NCBI GenBank assembly: GCA_027625095.1
Contig: JAQBXN010000015.1
Coordinates: forward strand, 1 to 64,000
Direction of reading: 5' to 3'
Length of the DNA stretch: 64,000 nucleotides
Origin: Planctomycetota bacterium
GTDB taxonomy: Bacteria; Planctomycetota; PUPC01; JACPCR01
This document shows, one piece after another, positions 42,705 through 50,739 of this stretch (the first letter of the stretch is position 1; each line of letters begins with the position of its first letter). The notes under the pieces are model-generated. The model made no database searches. It was not told where the DNA came from and saw nothing but the letters and a program-made list of their open reading frames with translations. Position numbers and translations under genes: made by a program.

Positions 42705-42960
42705 GGTATCTGTCCTTAGAGTGATTCAGTAATGAGTAACGAGTAAGTTTTGGTCTGGAGTTTCTCTTTGTTGAGTCCTCTATGACCTGCTTCGAAGCCA
42801 TCAAGGCTCCAACTTACGTATTACATGGTTACAGTTGAGTTTCTTGTTTTCTTTGAAAGATTTTGGCTTCCCCATTCGTTGTTTCCTTGAATTCGTTGGA
42901 AGCACTTTTCTTCCCTTTGGTTGCGGCCTTACGGCTGCGATATGTATTACGTTTTCCTCC
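42705..42960. other. Spacer between iscU and iscA
   Basis: 256 bases with two AATGAGT/AACGAGT heptamer units at 42731-42744. Nothing else is convincing. Short frames across it are lysine/arginine-rich and lack support. The gap is unusually long for adjacent isc genes. Confidence 0.5.
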
Positions 42961-43359
42961 TCAGATAGCCACGGCCTCAACAAGCCCAGCCTTTGCCTTG
43001 TAATCTGCGATGGCCAACTTAATGGCGTCCTCGGCCAACACGGAACAGTGAATCTTTACTGGTGGCAGGCTGAGCTCGTTCGCAAGCTGCGTATTCCTTA
43101 CCTTCCCCGCATCTTCGATACTCATTCCTTTGAGCATTTCAGTGGCGAGGCTGGAACTGGCGATGGCGCTGCCGCAGCCAAAGGTCTTGAACTTGGCGTC
43201 CTGGATGATGCCGCCCTCAACCTTGATCTGCAGCTGCATAACGTCGCCACATTCGGGAGCACCGGCGAGGCCGGTCCCGACGTCTTTGTCCTGTTTATCG
43301 AACTTCCCCAGGTTACGTGGGTTTTCGTAATGGTCGATGACCTTATCGCTGTAAGCCAT
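42961..43359 (-). CDS. iscU: Iron-sulfur cluster scaffold IscU
   Basis: 132 residues from the ATG at 43359, preceded by AAGGAGG. All ligands are present: Cys37 (GAPECGDVM, followed by the conserved Asp), Cys63 (KTFGCGSAIASSS) and His-Cys in KIHCSVLAEDAI, with the HscA-recognition motif LPPVK before it. It closely follows the gammaproteobacterial form. It assembles [2Fe-2S] clusters with sulfur and electrons from partners. Thirty-one bases after iscS. Confidence 0.96.
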   Translation of the reverse strand: MAYSDKVIDHYENPRNLGKFDKQDKDVGTGLAGAPECGDVMQLQIKVEGGIIQDAKFKTFGCGSAIASSSLATEMLKGMSIEDAGKVRNTQLANELSLPPVKIHCSVLAEDAIKLAIADYKAKAGLVEAVAI

Positions 43360-43390
43360 GGTCTTATTCCTCCTTATGAACGTTTGGGGT

Positions 43391-44605
43391 TTAGTGGTCG
43401 GGCCATTCAATGGCGTTGATATCGATGCCTTCCTTGGCCATATCGTAGAGCGGTGACATCTCACGCAGCTTCACGACAGCCTTCTGGGTGGCTTTGATGG
43501 CAAAATCGACTTCCTCCTCGGTAGTAAAACGTCCGAGGCCGTAACGGATGGATGTGTGCGCAAGGTCTTCACCGACACCGAGCGCCTTCAGCACATGCGA
43601 AGGCTCAAGGGTCGTTGAGGTACAGGCCGAGCCGGAAGCGACCGCAAAGTCCTTGATCCCCATCATCATGGCCTCGCCTTCAATGTAGGCGAAACTGATG
43701 TTGGTGATACCCGGGAGGCGGTGCTCGGGATGGCCATTGACATAGACCTCGTCGTTGTTTTCGGTGATGCCCTTCTCCAGACGATCACGCATGGCAGAAA
43801 GCCGGGCAGCCTCTTCCTCCATTTCAAGTCGTGAAATCTCACAAGCCTTGCCGAGTGCAACGGCGCCCGGAACGTTTAGTGTGCCGGAACGAAGCCCACG
43901 TTCGTGTCCACCACCATCAAACAGCGGCACAAGCCGAACACGAGGTCGCTTGCGGCGAACGTAAAGAGCCCCAATTCCCTTGGGTGCATACATGAGGTGG
44001 CCGGTAAGAGACAGAAGGTCAATACCCATGTCCTGTACATTAATGGGAATCTTGCCCGCGGCCTGGGTAGCGTCTGCATGGAAGAGCACGCCATGCTCTT
44101 TACAAACGGCGCCAAGCGCTTGCATCGGCTGAATGGTGCCGATCTCATTGTTGGCGACCAGCGCGGTAAACAGAATGGTCTGATCGGTGATGGCCGCGGC
44201 AAGCGTATCCGGGCTCACCTGGCCGTATTTGTCGACCGGCAGGTGGGTGATGTTGTATCCGGCACGCTCGAGGGTTTTGAGCGGATCGAGGATGGATTTC
44301 TGCTCGATGGATGTAGTGATGATGTGCTTGCCTTTTTCCTTGTACATCTCGGCCACACCCTTGATGGCAAGGTTGTTGGATTCCGTTCCGCCACTGGTGA
44401 AGATGATCTCTTTGGCGGTCGAGCCAATGAGTTCAGCAATCTGTTCACGGGCGGCATCAGCAGCTTTTTCTGCTTCCCATCCAAAGGAGTGGTTACGGCT
44501 GGACGCATGCCCGTAGACAGCGCCGAAGTAGGGCAACATGGCCTCGAGCACTCGCGGATCAACCTGAGTGGTGGATGGGTTGTCCATATATATGGGCAAC
44601 TTCAT
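43391..44605 (-). CDS. iscS: IscS-family protein lacking the PLP lysine and the catalytic histidine
   Basis: 404 residues, aligned end to end with E. coli IscS (MKLPIYMD ... INAIEWPDH). The sulfur-accepting Cys328 lies in ASGSACTS, and the cofactor pocket keeps Asp178, Gln181 and His203. However, the lysine that binds PLP (K206 in E. coli, in SGHKIYGPKG) is Leu204 here (TGHLMYAPKG; codon CTC at 43994-43996). The histidine that acts on the substrate (H104, TEHKAVLD) is Gln102 (IEQKSILD). Both changes are in an otherwise conserved protein. Without the lysine, no normal desulfurase cycle is expected. It probably still docks IscU and may hold sulfur or a cluster ligand, as reported for the lysine-less IscS of Archaeoglobus fulgidus. 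Its start lies 47 bases inside iscR. Confidence 0.93.
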   Translation of the reverse strand: MKLPIYMDNPSTTQVDPRVLEAMLPYFGAVYGHASSRNHSFGWEAEKAADAAREQIAELIGSTAKEIIFTSGGTESNNLAIKGVAEMYKEKGKHIITTSIEQKSILDPLKTLERAGYNITHLPVDKYGQVSPDTLAAAITDQTILFTALVANNEIGTIQPMQALGAVCKEHGVLFHADATQAAGKIPINVQDMGIDLLSLTGHLMYAPKGIGALYVRRKRPRVRLVPLFDGGGHERGLRSGTLNVPGAVALGKACEISRLEMEEEAARLSAMRDRLEKGITENNDEVYVNGHPEHRLPGITNISFAYIEGEAMMMGIKDFAVASGSACTSTTLEPSHVLKALGVGEDLAHTSIRYGLGRFTTEEEVDFAIKATQKAVVKLREMSPLYDMAKEGIDINAIEWPDH

Positions 44606-45050
44606 AGAGCTTGGGTCCTTTCTCCAAGTGGTTGTTGGATTCGCCGACGATTTCAGCGAGCGTTACTTCATTGAGCCAGCCTTTTACTTTCTGCTGTAGC
44701 CGCTTGAGCGGAGCCCGCACCGGGCAACTCCCCTCCAGGCGGCATTCTGACGCTTCACCCTCGGGCAAATCCATGCATTCAGTGATGCGCATCTTACCTT
44801 CGAGGGCTTCCAGAACTCTTCCAAGAGACAATTCCTCAGCGTTCTCCAGCAAGCGGTAGCCACCCTTGGCCCCGCGCAGTGACTCGACGATGCCACTCTT
44901 CGCCAGCTCCTTCAGAATATTCGAAAGAATGGGCAACGGGATACCAAACTCAGCCGAAATCTCCCGGCTGTTGAATGCCTTGGCCGGATTTCGAACCAGG
45001 CAAGTGAGGGCGATAATCCCGTATTCAGTTTTTTTGGTGAAGTTGAGCAT
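44559..45050 (-). CDS. iscR: Rrf2-family regulator IscR
   Basis: 163 residues. The N-terminal winged helix (YGIIALTCLVRNPAKAFNSREISAEFGIPLPILSNILKELAKSGIVESLRGAKGGYRL) is typical of Rrf2 proteins. Three cysteines (ECMDL, SECRL, GSCPV) supply the [2Fe-2S] sensor site, though spacing (C-x10-C-x5-C) is wider than in E. coli. It would repress or activate isc genes according to Fe-S status. The C-terminal 16 codons overlap iscS in another frame. Confidence 0.9.
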   Translation of the reverse strand: MLNFTKKTEYGIIALTCLVRNPAKAFNSREISAEFGIPLPILSNILKELAKSGIVESLRGAKGGYRLLENAEELSLGRVLEALEGKMRITECMDLPEGEASECRLEGSCPVRAPLKRLQQKVKGWLNEVTLAEIVGESNNHLEKGPKLYEVAHIYGQPIHHSG

Positions 45051-45483
45051 GTACGACTATGCTTTTCATTTCTAACCGACTGTAATGATGAAACTTAACA
45101 AAAAATTAAGGAATCAGTACCAATTCAGTATGATTTGAGCAGTATAGAAAGCAATTTCTGATAAGCAATCCGATTCAGGCATATTTGTATAGTGATTTGT
45201 TTAGAAAGTCCGAGTGGGTTCCGAATCGACAGAGTCGCCCCATCGGCTAGCCACGTTAGTCCTTATGAGACAGCCAGTTGGTTCGGTCAGCAAGGCAAGC
45301 TGAACACCCCAACAATTGGTTGGACGCTTAACAGGGATTCATTATAAGTAATGAGTAATGAGTAATTGTGGCCTAAGGCAATCGAACTTGTTGAAGCATC
45401 GGACGAAGAAAGCGATTATCAGCCGAAGTTGAAACAGAATCGGCAGCACCGTTACTTCTTATTCATTACTCGTTCCCTCTCCC
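45051..45483. promoter_or_regulatory. Divergent promoter region of iscR and the 45484 gene
   Basis: 433 bases, AT-rich next to iscR. CAGTA occurs three times at 45115, 45126 and 45140; spacing of 11 and 14 bases suggests a protein-binding array, possibly the IscR operator, though it does not match the E. coli consensus. A possible iscR promoter on the minus strand is TTGGTA-17-TGTTAA around 45084-45116. Heptamers (AGTAATG) at 45347-45367 have an inverted counterpart near 45463. No gene is visible. Confidence 0.35.
45347..45367. repeat. AGTAATG heptamer array
   Basis: Three consecutive seven-base units (AGTAATG, AGTAATG, AGTAATT) lie about 115 bases upstream of the 45484 gene, with a complementary partial copy (CATTACT) at 45464. 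Confidence 0.65.
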
Positions 45484-46113
45484 ATGGCCCTTGAATTTGT
45501 AGTTGTCGTCTGCACCAGGTGCGGTAAGCCTCAAGAGCGTGAATACGACGGTTACGTCAGCAATGTCAAGTGTCTTGGCTGCGGCTGTCTTGCCTGGGTG
45601 GGTGGCAAGGAGCGAGGTCTCAAAGCACTTCCGCTTAAGGAAATCGCTATCGTCCTGGGCGTTCTCTTCCCCATTGTGGGAGGGACGATCCTCTACAAGG
45701 CCCTCACCACAGTCATCGATCCACTGGATGTCCATCGGGTGGCGATTCAGGCGTTGTCGGAGAGTCTGATAAACCAAAATACAGCGCCAGACTGGCAGCA
45801 GCCGAAACTCATATCCAAGTATATTGGATTTGAAAGTGGCAATACAGAAGCATGGACATTGATGGAATTTGAATATGGCGAATCGGGCAATCGGCAGTCA
45901 TTTCAAGTACCCATTCGCTTCGAAATTGTGAAGCTCACGGGCGAGATGCCCCGCTGGCAGATCAAGGCGGTTGGCAGCCAGTTCGAGGGTGACCCGCTCC
46001 CGTTCCTCAATGAGGAAGTGGAGGTCGACTGGAATCGATACCAGTGGCGAGGTTTTACTGAACGGGTACAGAAGAAGATCGTCGACGAAATGGTTCTTGG
46101 GAAAAAGAAGTAA
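45484..46113 (+). CDS. Zinc-ribbon membrane protein of unknown function
   Basis: 209 residues. N-terminal zinc ribbon with CTRCGK and CLGCGCL (C-x2-C-x17-C-x2-C), one membrane helix near residues 54-72 (IAIVLGVLFPIVGGTILYKAL), then an extramembrane domain of about 130 residues containing strand-rich text (AWTLMEFEYGESGNRQSFQVPIRFEIVKLTGE). No named family. It lies 5 bases ahead of the DUF1858-like gene, so the two are co-transcribed. Confidence 0.7.
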   Translation: MALEFVVVVCTRCGKPQEREYDGYVSNVKCLGCGCLAWVGGKERGLKALPLKEIAIVLGVLFPIVGGTILYKALTTVIDPLDVHRVAIQALSESLINQNTAPDWQQPKLISKYIGFESGNTEAWTLMEFEYGESGNRQSFQVPIRFEIVKLTGEMPRWQIKAVGSQFEGDPLPFLNEEVEVDWNRYQWRGFTERVQKKIVDEMVLGKKK

Positions 46114-46118
46114 TCACA

Positions 46119-46598
46119 ATGTTCATGACACTCATCGCGTGGGGCCTCGGCGTTGCCGTCATTCTTCTGGCACGCAAAGCCAGCAAGAGGTCTCTCGAGC
46201 TTCAACAGCGAGTGGATGACCTGACCCGCGAATATTACGGGCTTTCATCCGAAGTCTCTGATCTCAGCCGGATTGCACGGCACGATCTGCCCGATCTGCA
46301 GGTGCAGTTGTTACGCAAAATGAACAAACTCCGTTTCGAGCCGCACATGACCATCCGCCAGGCCCTGGAAATTCATCCTGAGGTGGGCCAGATTCTGGAA
46401 ATTGACGGAGGCGGATGTTCCGGCAGCGGCGTCTGGGAACATGAGACCATCCATGAAGCATCGCAACTCCAGGGCAAGGAACTGGCAGTGGTGATGCAGC
46501 AGCTAAACGGATTGCTCGACGGCACAACGAAGGTTCTTCCGAAAAACATAGATGGATTTGTGCCGCTTGGAAGTTTGAAACTTCAGAAGAGAACTTAG
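46119..46598 (+). CDS. Membrane-anchored DUF1858-like protein
   Basis: 159 residues: a membrane helix at 3-20, a coiled coil (about 25-60) and a domain at about 73-130 (FEPHMTIRQALEIHPEVGQILEIDGGGCSGSGVWEHETIHEASQLQGKELAVVMQQLNGLL) with the DUF1858 layout. The family usually has two cysteines (CxxC) at the turn; here only one remains (GGCSGSG), so it cannot make the intramolecular disulfide. Function unknown. Confidence 0.65.
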   Translation: MFMTLIAWGLGVAVILLARKASKRSLELQQRVDDLTREYYGLSSEVSDLSRIARHDLPDLQVQLLRKMNKLRFEPHMTIRQALEIHPEVGQILEIDGGGCSGSGVWEHETIHEASQLQGKELAVVMQQLNGLLDGTTKVLPKNIDGFVPLGSLKLQKRT

Positions 46599-46684
46599 AA
46601 GGTCCCAAGCCGGCCGAGTAGAAAAGAGGTGACTTTGGGTTCTCACACCTGCTGCTGTTCCTCCTTCCTCACATTCCGGAAATC

Positions 46685-48805
46685 ATGAGCAAAGAAAAAT
46701 GGTTGGGCCCGCAGTCCTGGGAACGTGATTCTGGCGGACCGATCGTGTCTCTCGGAAAAGAAGGAGAGTTCGATGACACTCATCTATTTGCCCCATGTGT
46801 TTCTTATGAAAATGGCACTTACCGGCTTTACTACCCCGGCTCTCGAGGGGCGGTGGCGGAACGAGTTTTTCAGCTTGGGATGGCCACCAGCAGAGATGGC
46901 ATCCATTTCAAAAAAAACTCCGGGCCTGTGCTGAGTTTTCCTGACAAGAAACACTCGATCCTCACGCCGGCTCTGCTTCGCCAACCGAACGGCTCGACGC
47001 TCAGGGAGGAGGGCAAACTCCGGCTGTATTTCAGCTCCACTCATTTCGGGGAAACAGACAAGCACGCTCTGCATCAGGTACGGAGCACAGATGGCGTGGA
47101 ATGGTCTGAGCCATCCACAGCACTGTTAGAAGATGTTTATTCGCCGACGGTGATTAAGGAAGGCGACATCTACAAGCTCTGGTTCACGGATGTGTCCAGC
47201 GAGCCCTGGTGCTTTCGGTTCGCAACAAGCCATGATGGCGATGAGTGGGATGTTCACAAAGTGCCGGTCTTAACAGTTGATCAGAAATGGGAACGCGGCC
47301 GGCTGTTCTATCCTTATGTCATTAAGCAGGACGGCCAGTATCTGATGTGGTATGCGAGCTACTGGGTGCAGGGGGATCGGACTGCTATCGGCTTTGCTGT
47401 CAGTGAAGATGGAATCGCTTGGGAAAAAAACGAGAGCAACCCTGTCTTCCGGCCTGACCCGTCACGGGCCTGGGAATCTCACTACACCTCGAGTCAATGT
47501 GTTTTGCCGATCGGCGAGGGCAGGTATCGCATGTGGTATGGCACCCGAAAAACACCGCCGTTCGTCAACAAATACTTCGCCATAGGGACGGCGGTCTGGG
47601 ACACCAGTCGGGCCGCTTCCAGTGCACCCGAACCGGGGCAGGATCCCGGCGCCTACAAGAGTTGGCAGCACCAATTACGAAGCGACCTCCGAGGCGTGCT
47701 GGGGATTCCCAAAGAAAAAGTTGCACTGGAAGCGGAATCACGCGGGACGATAGAACATGACGAAGTGATGATTGAGAAGTGGGTCTTCTCCAGCGAGCCC
47801 GGCTCAAAGCTTCCCGCGGTGCTTTACAGACCAAAAGTATCAAACGGCAAGCGTCCGGCGATTGTGCTCACATTCGGCCACGGCGGAAGCAAGAGCCATG
47901 TCTGCTACCAATACATGGGGCAAACGTTCGCCAAACTCGGTTTCATCTGCCTGGCGATCGATCCCATTGGAGAAGAAGAGCGGCACGTCCATGGTGGGAT
48001 GGGCACAAGAGCGCACGATCCGGAGTGGGTGCACTTAAGAGCCTGGCGGGCGAATCGTCCCATCATGGGCAAGCTCGTCTACGACACCATGCGCGGGATC
48101 GATTTTCTGCTTGAACGGGATGACGTCGATGGCGACAACATCGGCGTAGCCGGCAACTCCCTCGGCGGAGCGAAGGCATCCTGGATGGCCGCGCTGGAGA
48201 CGCGCCTCTCATTTGCACTCATCAGTGGCTGGGCCTTGAGCAACATGACGGTCCGGTGGGGCAAATTCTGCACAAGGGTGCCGAATGAAAAAATGAGAAA
48301 ACGATGCACATGGGAAGAGTTCGTCTCACTTGCCGCACCCCATTGCCGGGTGCTTGTGCTCAATGGTGACAGAGACACCATCATCGATAAAGATGACACC
48401 GGCGAGGCCTGGGAAGGCACAAGAGAGACGGTAAAGAATGCCGCTGCGGTTTATGAGGCTTTAGGCGCGGCAGGCGGTATCGAAATTTGGTTTGAGCCAG
48501 GCGGCGGGCACCGGCCATATCCTGCATCCAAGGCGGCCATCGCGTGGCTGGCAAGGAACGGATTCATCCCTGGATGGAACGCATCTAAGGCAAAGGCACT
48601 GCCGGAGCTCAATTTTGGCAAGTGGGCCGAAAGTTATGGAATCGAGTTCGAGCAGCTTTATGGCACGGATCTCCATCTGAAAGGGGCGACACTGGCCGAC
48701 CTGAAGATTCGGCCGCTGAAACGTGAGGATCTTGCGGTGCTGAAACCGGAAGAGCGCGGTCAGCCCGCGTTTACTATCGAAGGCTGGTTGGACGCTATTG
48801 ATTGA
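46685..48805 (+). CDS. Fusion of a GH43/GH32-like five-bladed propeller with an alpha/beta hydrolase
   Basis: 706 residues, no signal peptide. Residues about 1-325 contain repeated blades with S-x-D-G-x-x-F/W and GxYxLWY-type strands (MATSRDGIHFKK, VRSTDGVEWSEP, YKLWFTDV, ATSHDGDEWDV, YLMWYASYW, AVSEDGIAWEKN, YRMWYGTR), as in the GH43/GH32/GH130 propeller superfamily. Residues about 340-650 are an esterase-type alpha/beta hydrolase with nucleophile in AGNSLGGAKASW, Asp in LNGDRDTIID and His in GGGHRPYP. One polypeptide could remove both a sugar and an ester. Propeller catalytic acids are not certain. Confidence 0.8.
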   Translation: MSKEKWLGPQSWERDSGGPIVSLGKEGEFDDTHLFAPCVSYENGTYRLYYPGSRGAVAERVFQLGMATSRDGIHFKKNSGPVLSFPDKKHSILTPALLRQPNGSTLREEGKLRLYFSSTHFGETDKHALHQVRSTDGVEWSEPSTALLEDVYSPTVIKEGDIYKLWFTDVSSEPWCFRFATSHDGDEWDVHKVPVLTVDQKWERGRLFYPYVIKQDGQYLMWYASYWVQGDRTAIGFAVSEDGIAWEKNESNPVFRPDPSRAWESHYTSSQCVLPIGEGRYRMWYGTRKTPPFVNKYFAIGTAVWDTSRAASSAPEPGQDPGAYKSWQHQLRSDLRGVLGIPKEKVALEAESRGTIEHDEVMIEKWVFSSEPGSKLPAVLYRPKVSNGKRPAIVLTFGHGGSKSHVCYQYMGQTFAKLGFICLAIDPIGEEERHVHGGMGTRAHDPEWVHLRAWRANRPIMGKLVYDTMRGIDFLLERDDVDGDNIGVAGNSLGGAKASWMAALETRLSFALISGWALSNMTVRWGKFCTRVPNEKMRKRCTWEEFVSLAAPHCRVLVLNGDRDTIIDKDDTGEAWEGTRETVKNAAAVYEALGAAGGIEIWFEPGGGHRPYPASKAAIAWLARNGFIPGWNASKAKALPELNFGKWAESYGIEFEQLYGTDLHLKGATLADLKIRPLKREDLAVLKPEERGQPAFTIEGWLDAID

Positions 48806-48835
48806 TCGCCGACCTCAGACGCAGTTCCACTCCAC

Positions 48836-50737
48836 TTACTCCTGCTTATCTCCCTCTTGCCATTCCTTGCCGATGCGTTCCCAGAGCCTTTCTCTGAGCA
48901 GGGCTGGGAACGGGGCGGTCATCGAACCGGTGAAGATGTCGTTTAGGAATTTCACCTCCATCTTTTTTAAGGGTTTGATCGCCAGGCGCGGCTTGTCGGG
49001 GTCGGTGCGGCTACGTTCCCACATGTTCCAGACCTTTTTTGCCATGGCCGCATAACCGTAGGCTTTGGTGTCAGCGCCCACTGCCATCCACCAGTATTTC
49101 TGCCGAATGAGCCCAACGATGATGGCCTCCGTCTGATCGCGGTTGGCATCCCTGATATCTTCGGCAATGTGGAGCAGGATGAAGTCGTCATAGGAAGTTT
49201 TGAATTTGTCTTCGCCGTACAGATCGCCCAGCTTCTTGTACCACCACCTGGCGCCGTGGTACTGCACGCCTTCGAGCTGGTAATCTTCTTCAAGACTGTA
49301 GGAGGAAAGCGTCTGGACCAGTTCCTCAAGAAAGTCACGGTGAGCCTTCCTGGCGAGCGGTTCTTTCTCGATGGCCTTTAGAAAGTGTTCGTGAAGGGCG
49401 CGTGCAAAGCGAATCTCGGGTTCGGTGATGTAGACGTAATCTCCACCCTCCGGTTCGAGGAAAAGTTTGCCTTTGCGGAACATGTTTACAAATGCGAAAT
49501 AGAAGACTCTGTTCGTCTCAAAAAACTGACTATCCTCAGTGGTCAATTCGTTAGCAATGCCCGCCCAATAAAACGCGTGCGCATCCGCCAGACGCCAATC
49601 AATAACCCCGTACTTTTCTTCAAGTCGCAGCATTCGCCGGGTATCCAGCCCCCAATCTTCACTGAGTCGCTTTGCTGAAACGAAGTCACGGATCTTCTTT
49701 ACCAGTTCGGGGAATTCATCTACAAGCTTCCGCTGACTGTCATTCAGCGGTTTTATGCTCCAGCTCAGCAGTGAATTCTTGGACGTCGTCTGACTGCGCA
49801 GGCTCCTTTTGACGTCGAGGTCCAACCCCTTCACGGAAGCGAATAGTTCAGACACCTCAGCATCGGAACGGGCTAACGAATTAAACTGATCGACTAACAT
49901 TTTTACCCGCTCCTTATCAAAGTCCCATCCAAGGGGAAGGTCACGTTCGGACAGGAACTGCCTGATTTTGTTCACCGCTTCAGCATGGCGGGTGACGGCT
50001 CTTACCTGCTCTTTATCGAGTGGCCTGTTTTGCCAGTGAAGCTCCCCATATGCCTTTTGCAGATCGATCTCTAAGGACCGGGCTTTTTCCACTAGAGTCA
50101 CCAGCGCCTGATCAGACTTTATGAATTCCTCAAACGTCTGGGCTGAATTCATCGCCGCTATTGAATTGATGTCGGGAGTGAGTGTACCCAGGGTATCCTG
50201 AACTCTTAGTGCCAGGTGGGTCTTGAAATGCCAGTGATAGTCATCTGCTCTACCACCAATCTTGTGAAGGTAGATCCAGGCAATCTGGAGATGAATTTCG
50301 TAGCTCTCCGGGTTGTATCGCAGGCCCTTGTTCCGCAATAGTTCCAGGCCGCGCTGAACCCAGAGCCAGCGATCCTCCCGGTCGGGCATGGATATGGAAA
50401 TGTTGTAGGCAAGGTTGTGCGAATTCAGCAGCCAGATTTCCGGGATGCGCGGCTCGAGCATCCCGATCCAGTCGTAGAGTTGGACGAGCTCGAAATGCTT
50501 GCTCACCTTTTCCAGTTGGATCGTGCGCAGCCAAAGAAAATCGGCCAGCAGTCCCCGGAATCCGCCGAGAACGGTGGTGAGGACTGCATATTCAGATGGC
50601 ATCTCCGCCACGACATCGAATTCGGAGAGTTTGTGTTCTTTTCGCAGGCTTGTGAGCCCGGGCATCTGGAGAGCGCTGATGACCAGGAGCATCACCAACC
50701 CGGCAGCGAATACAGGTTTAACGGAACGCGGCTCCAT
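48836..50737 (-). CDS. Membrane-anchored helical protein, last gene of the SPFH/ABC operon
   Basis: 633 residues. One N-terminal membrane helix (about 9-27), then a conserved-looking block LTTVLGGFRGLLADFLWLRTIQLEKVSKHFELVQLYDWIGMLEPRIPEIWLLNSHNLAYNISISMPDREDRWLWVQRGLELLRNKGLRYNPES, with TPR-like helices. The rest is mostly helical and extracytoplasmic by inference. No enzyme motif. It starts 2 bases after the stop of the ABC permease, so it is probably a partner subunit. Family not recognised. Confidence 0.8.
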   Translation of the reverse strand: MEPRSVKPVFAAGLVMLLVISALQMPGLTSLRKEHKLSEFDVVAEMPSEYAVLTTVLGGFRGLLADFLWLRTIQLEKVSKHFELVQLYDWIGMLEPRIPEIWLLNSHNLAYNISISMPDREDRWLWVQRGLELLRNKGLRYNPESYEIHLQIAWIYLHKIGGRADDYHWHFKTHLALRVQDTLGTLTPDINSIAAMNSAQTFEEFIKSDQALVTLVEKARSLEIDLQKAYGELHWQNRPLDKEQVRAVTRHAEAVNKIRQFLSERDLPLGWDFDKERVKMLVDQFNSLARSDAEVSELFASVKGLDLDVKRSLRSQTTSKNSLLSWSIKPLNDSQRKLVDEFPELVKKIRDFVSAKRLSEDWGLDTRRMLRLEEKYGVIDWRLADAHAFYWAGIANELTTEDSQFFETNRVFYFAFVNMFRKGKLFLEPEGGDYVYITEPEIRFARALHEHFLKAIEKEPLARKAHRDFLEELVQTLSSYSLEEDYQLEGVQYHGARWWYKKLGDLYGEDKFKTSYDDFILLHIAEDIRDANRDQTEAIIVGLIRQKYWWMAVGADTKAYGYAAMAKKVWNMWERSRTDPDKPRLAIKPLKKMEVKFLNDIFTGSMTAPFPALLRERLWERIGKEWQEGDKQE

Positions 50738-50739
50738 AG

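Noticed and set aside
42801..42983. Minus-strand open frame of 60 codons between iscU and iscA
   Set aside because: Lysine/arginine-rich with no family resemblance; it runs into the iscU end in another frame and lacks a convincing start.
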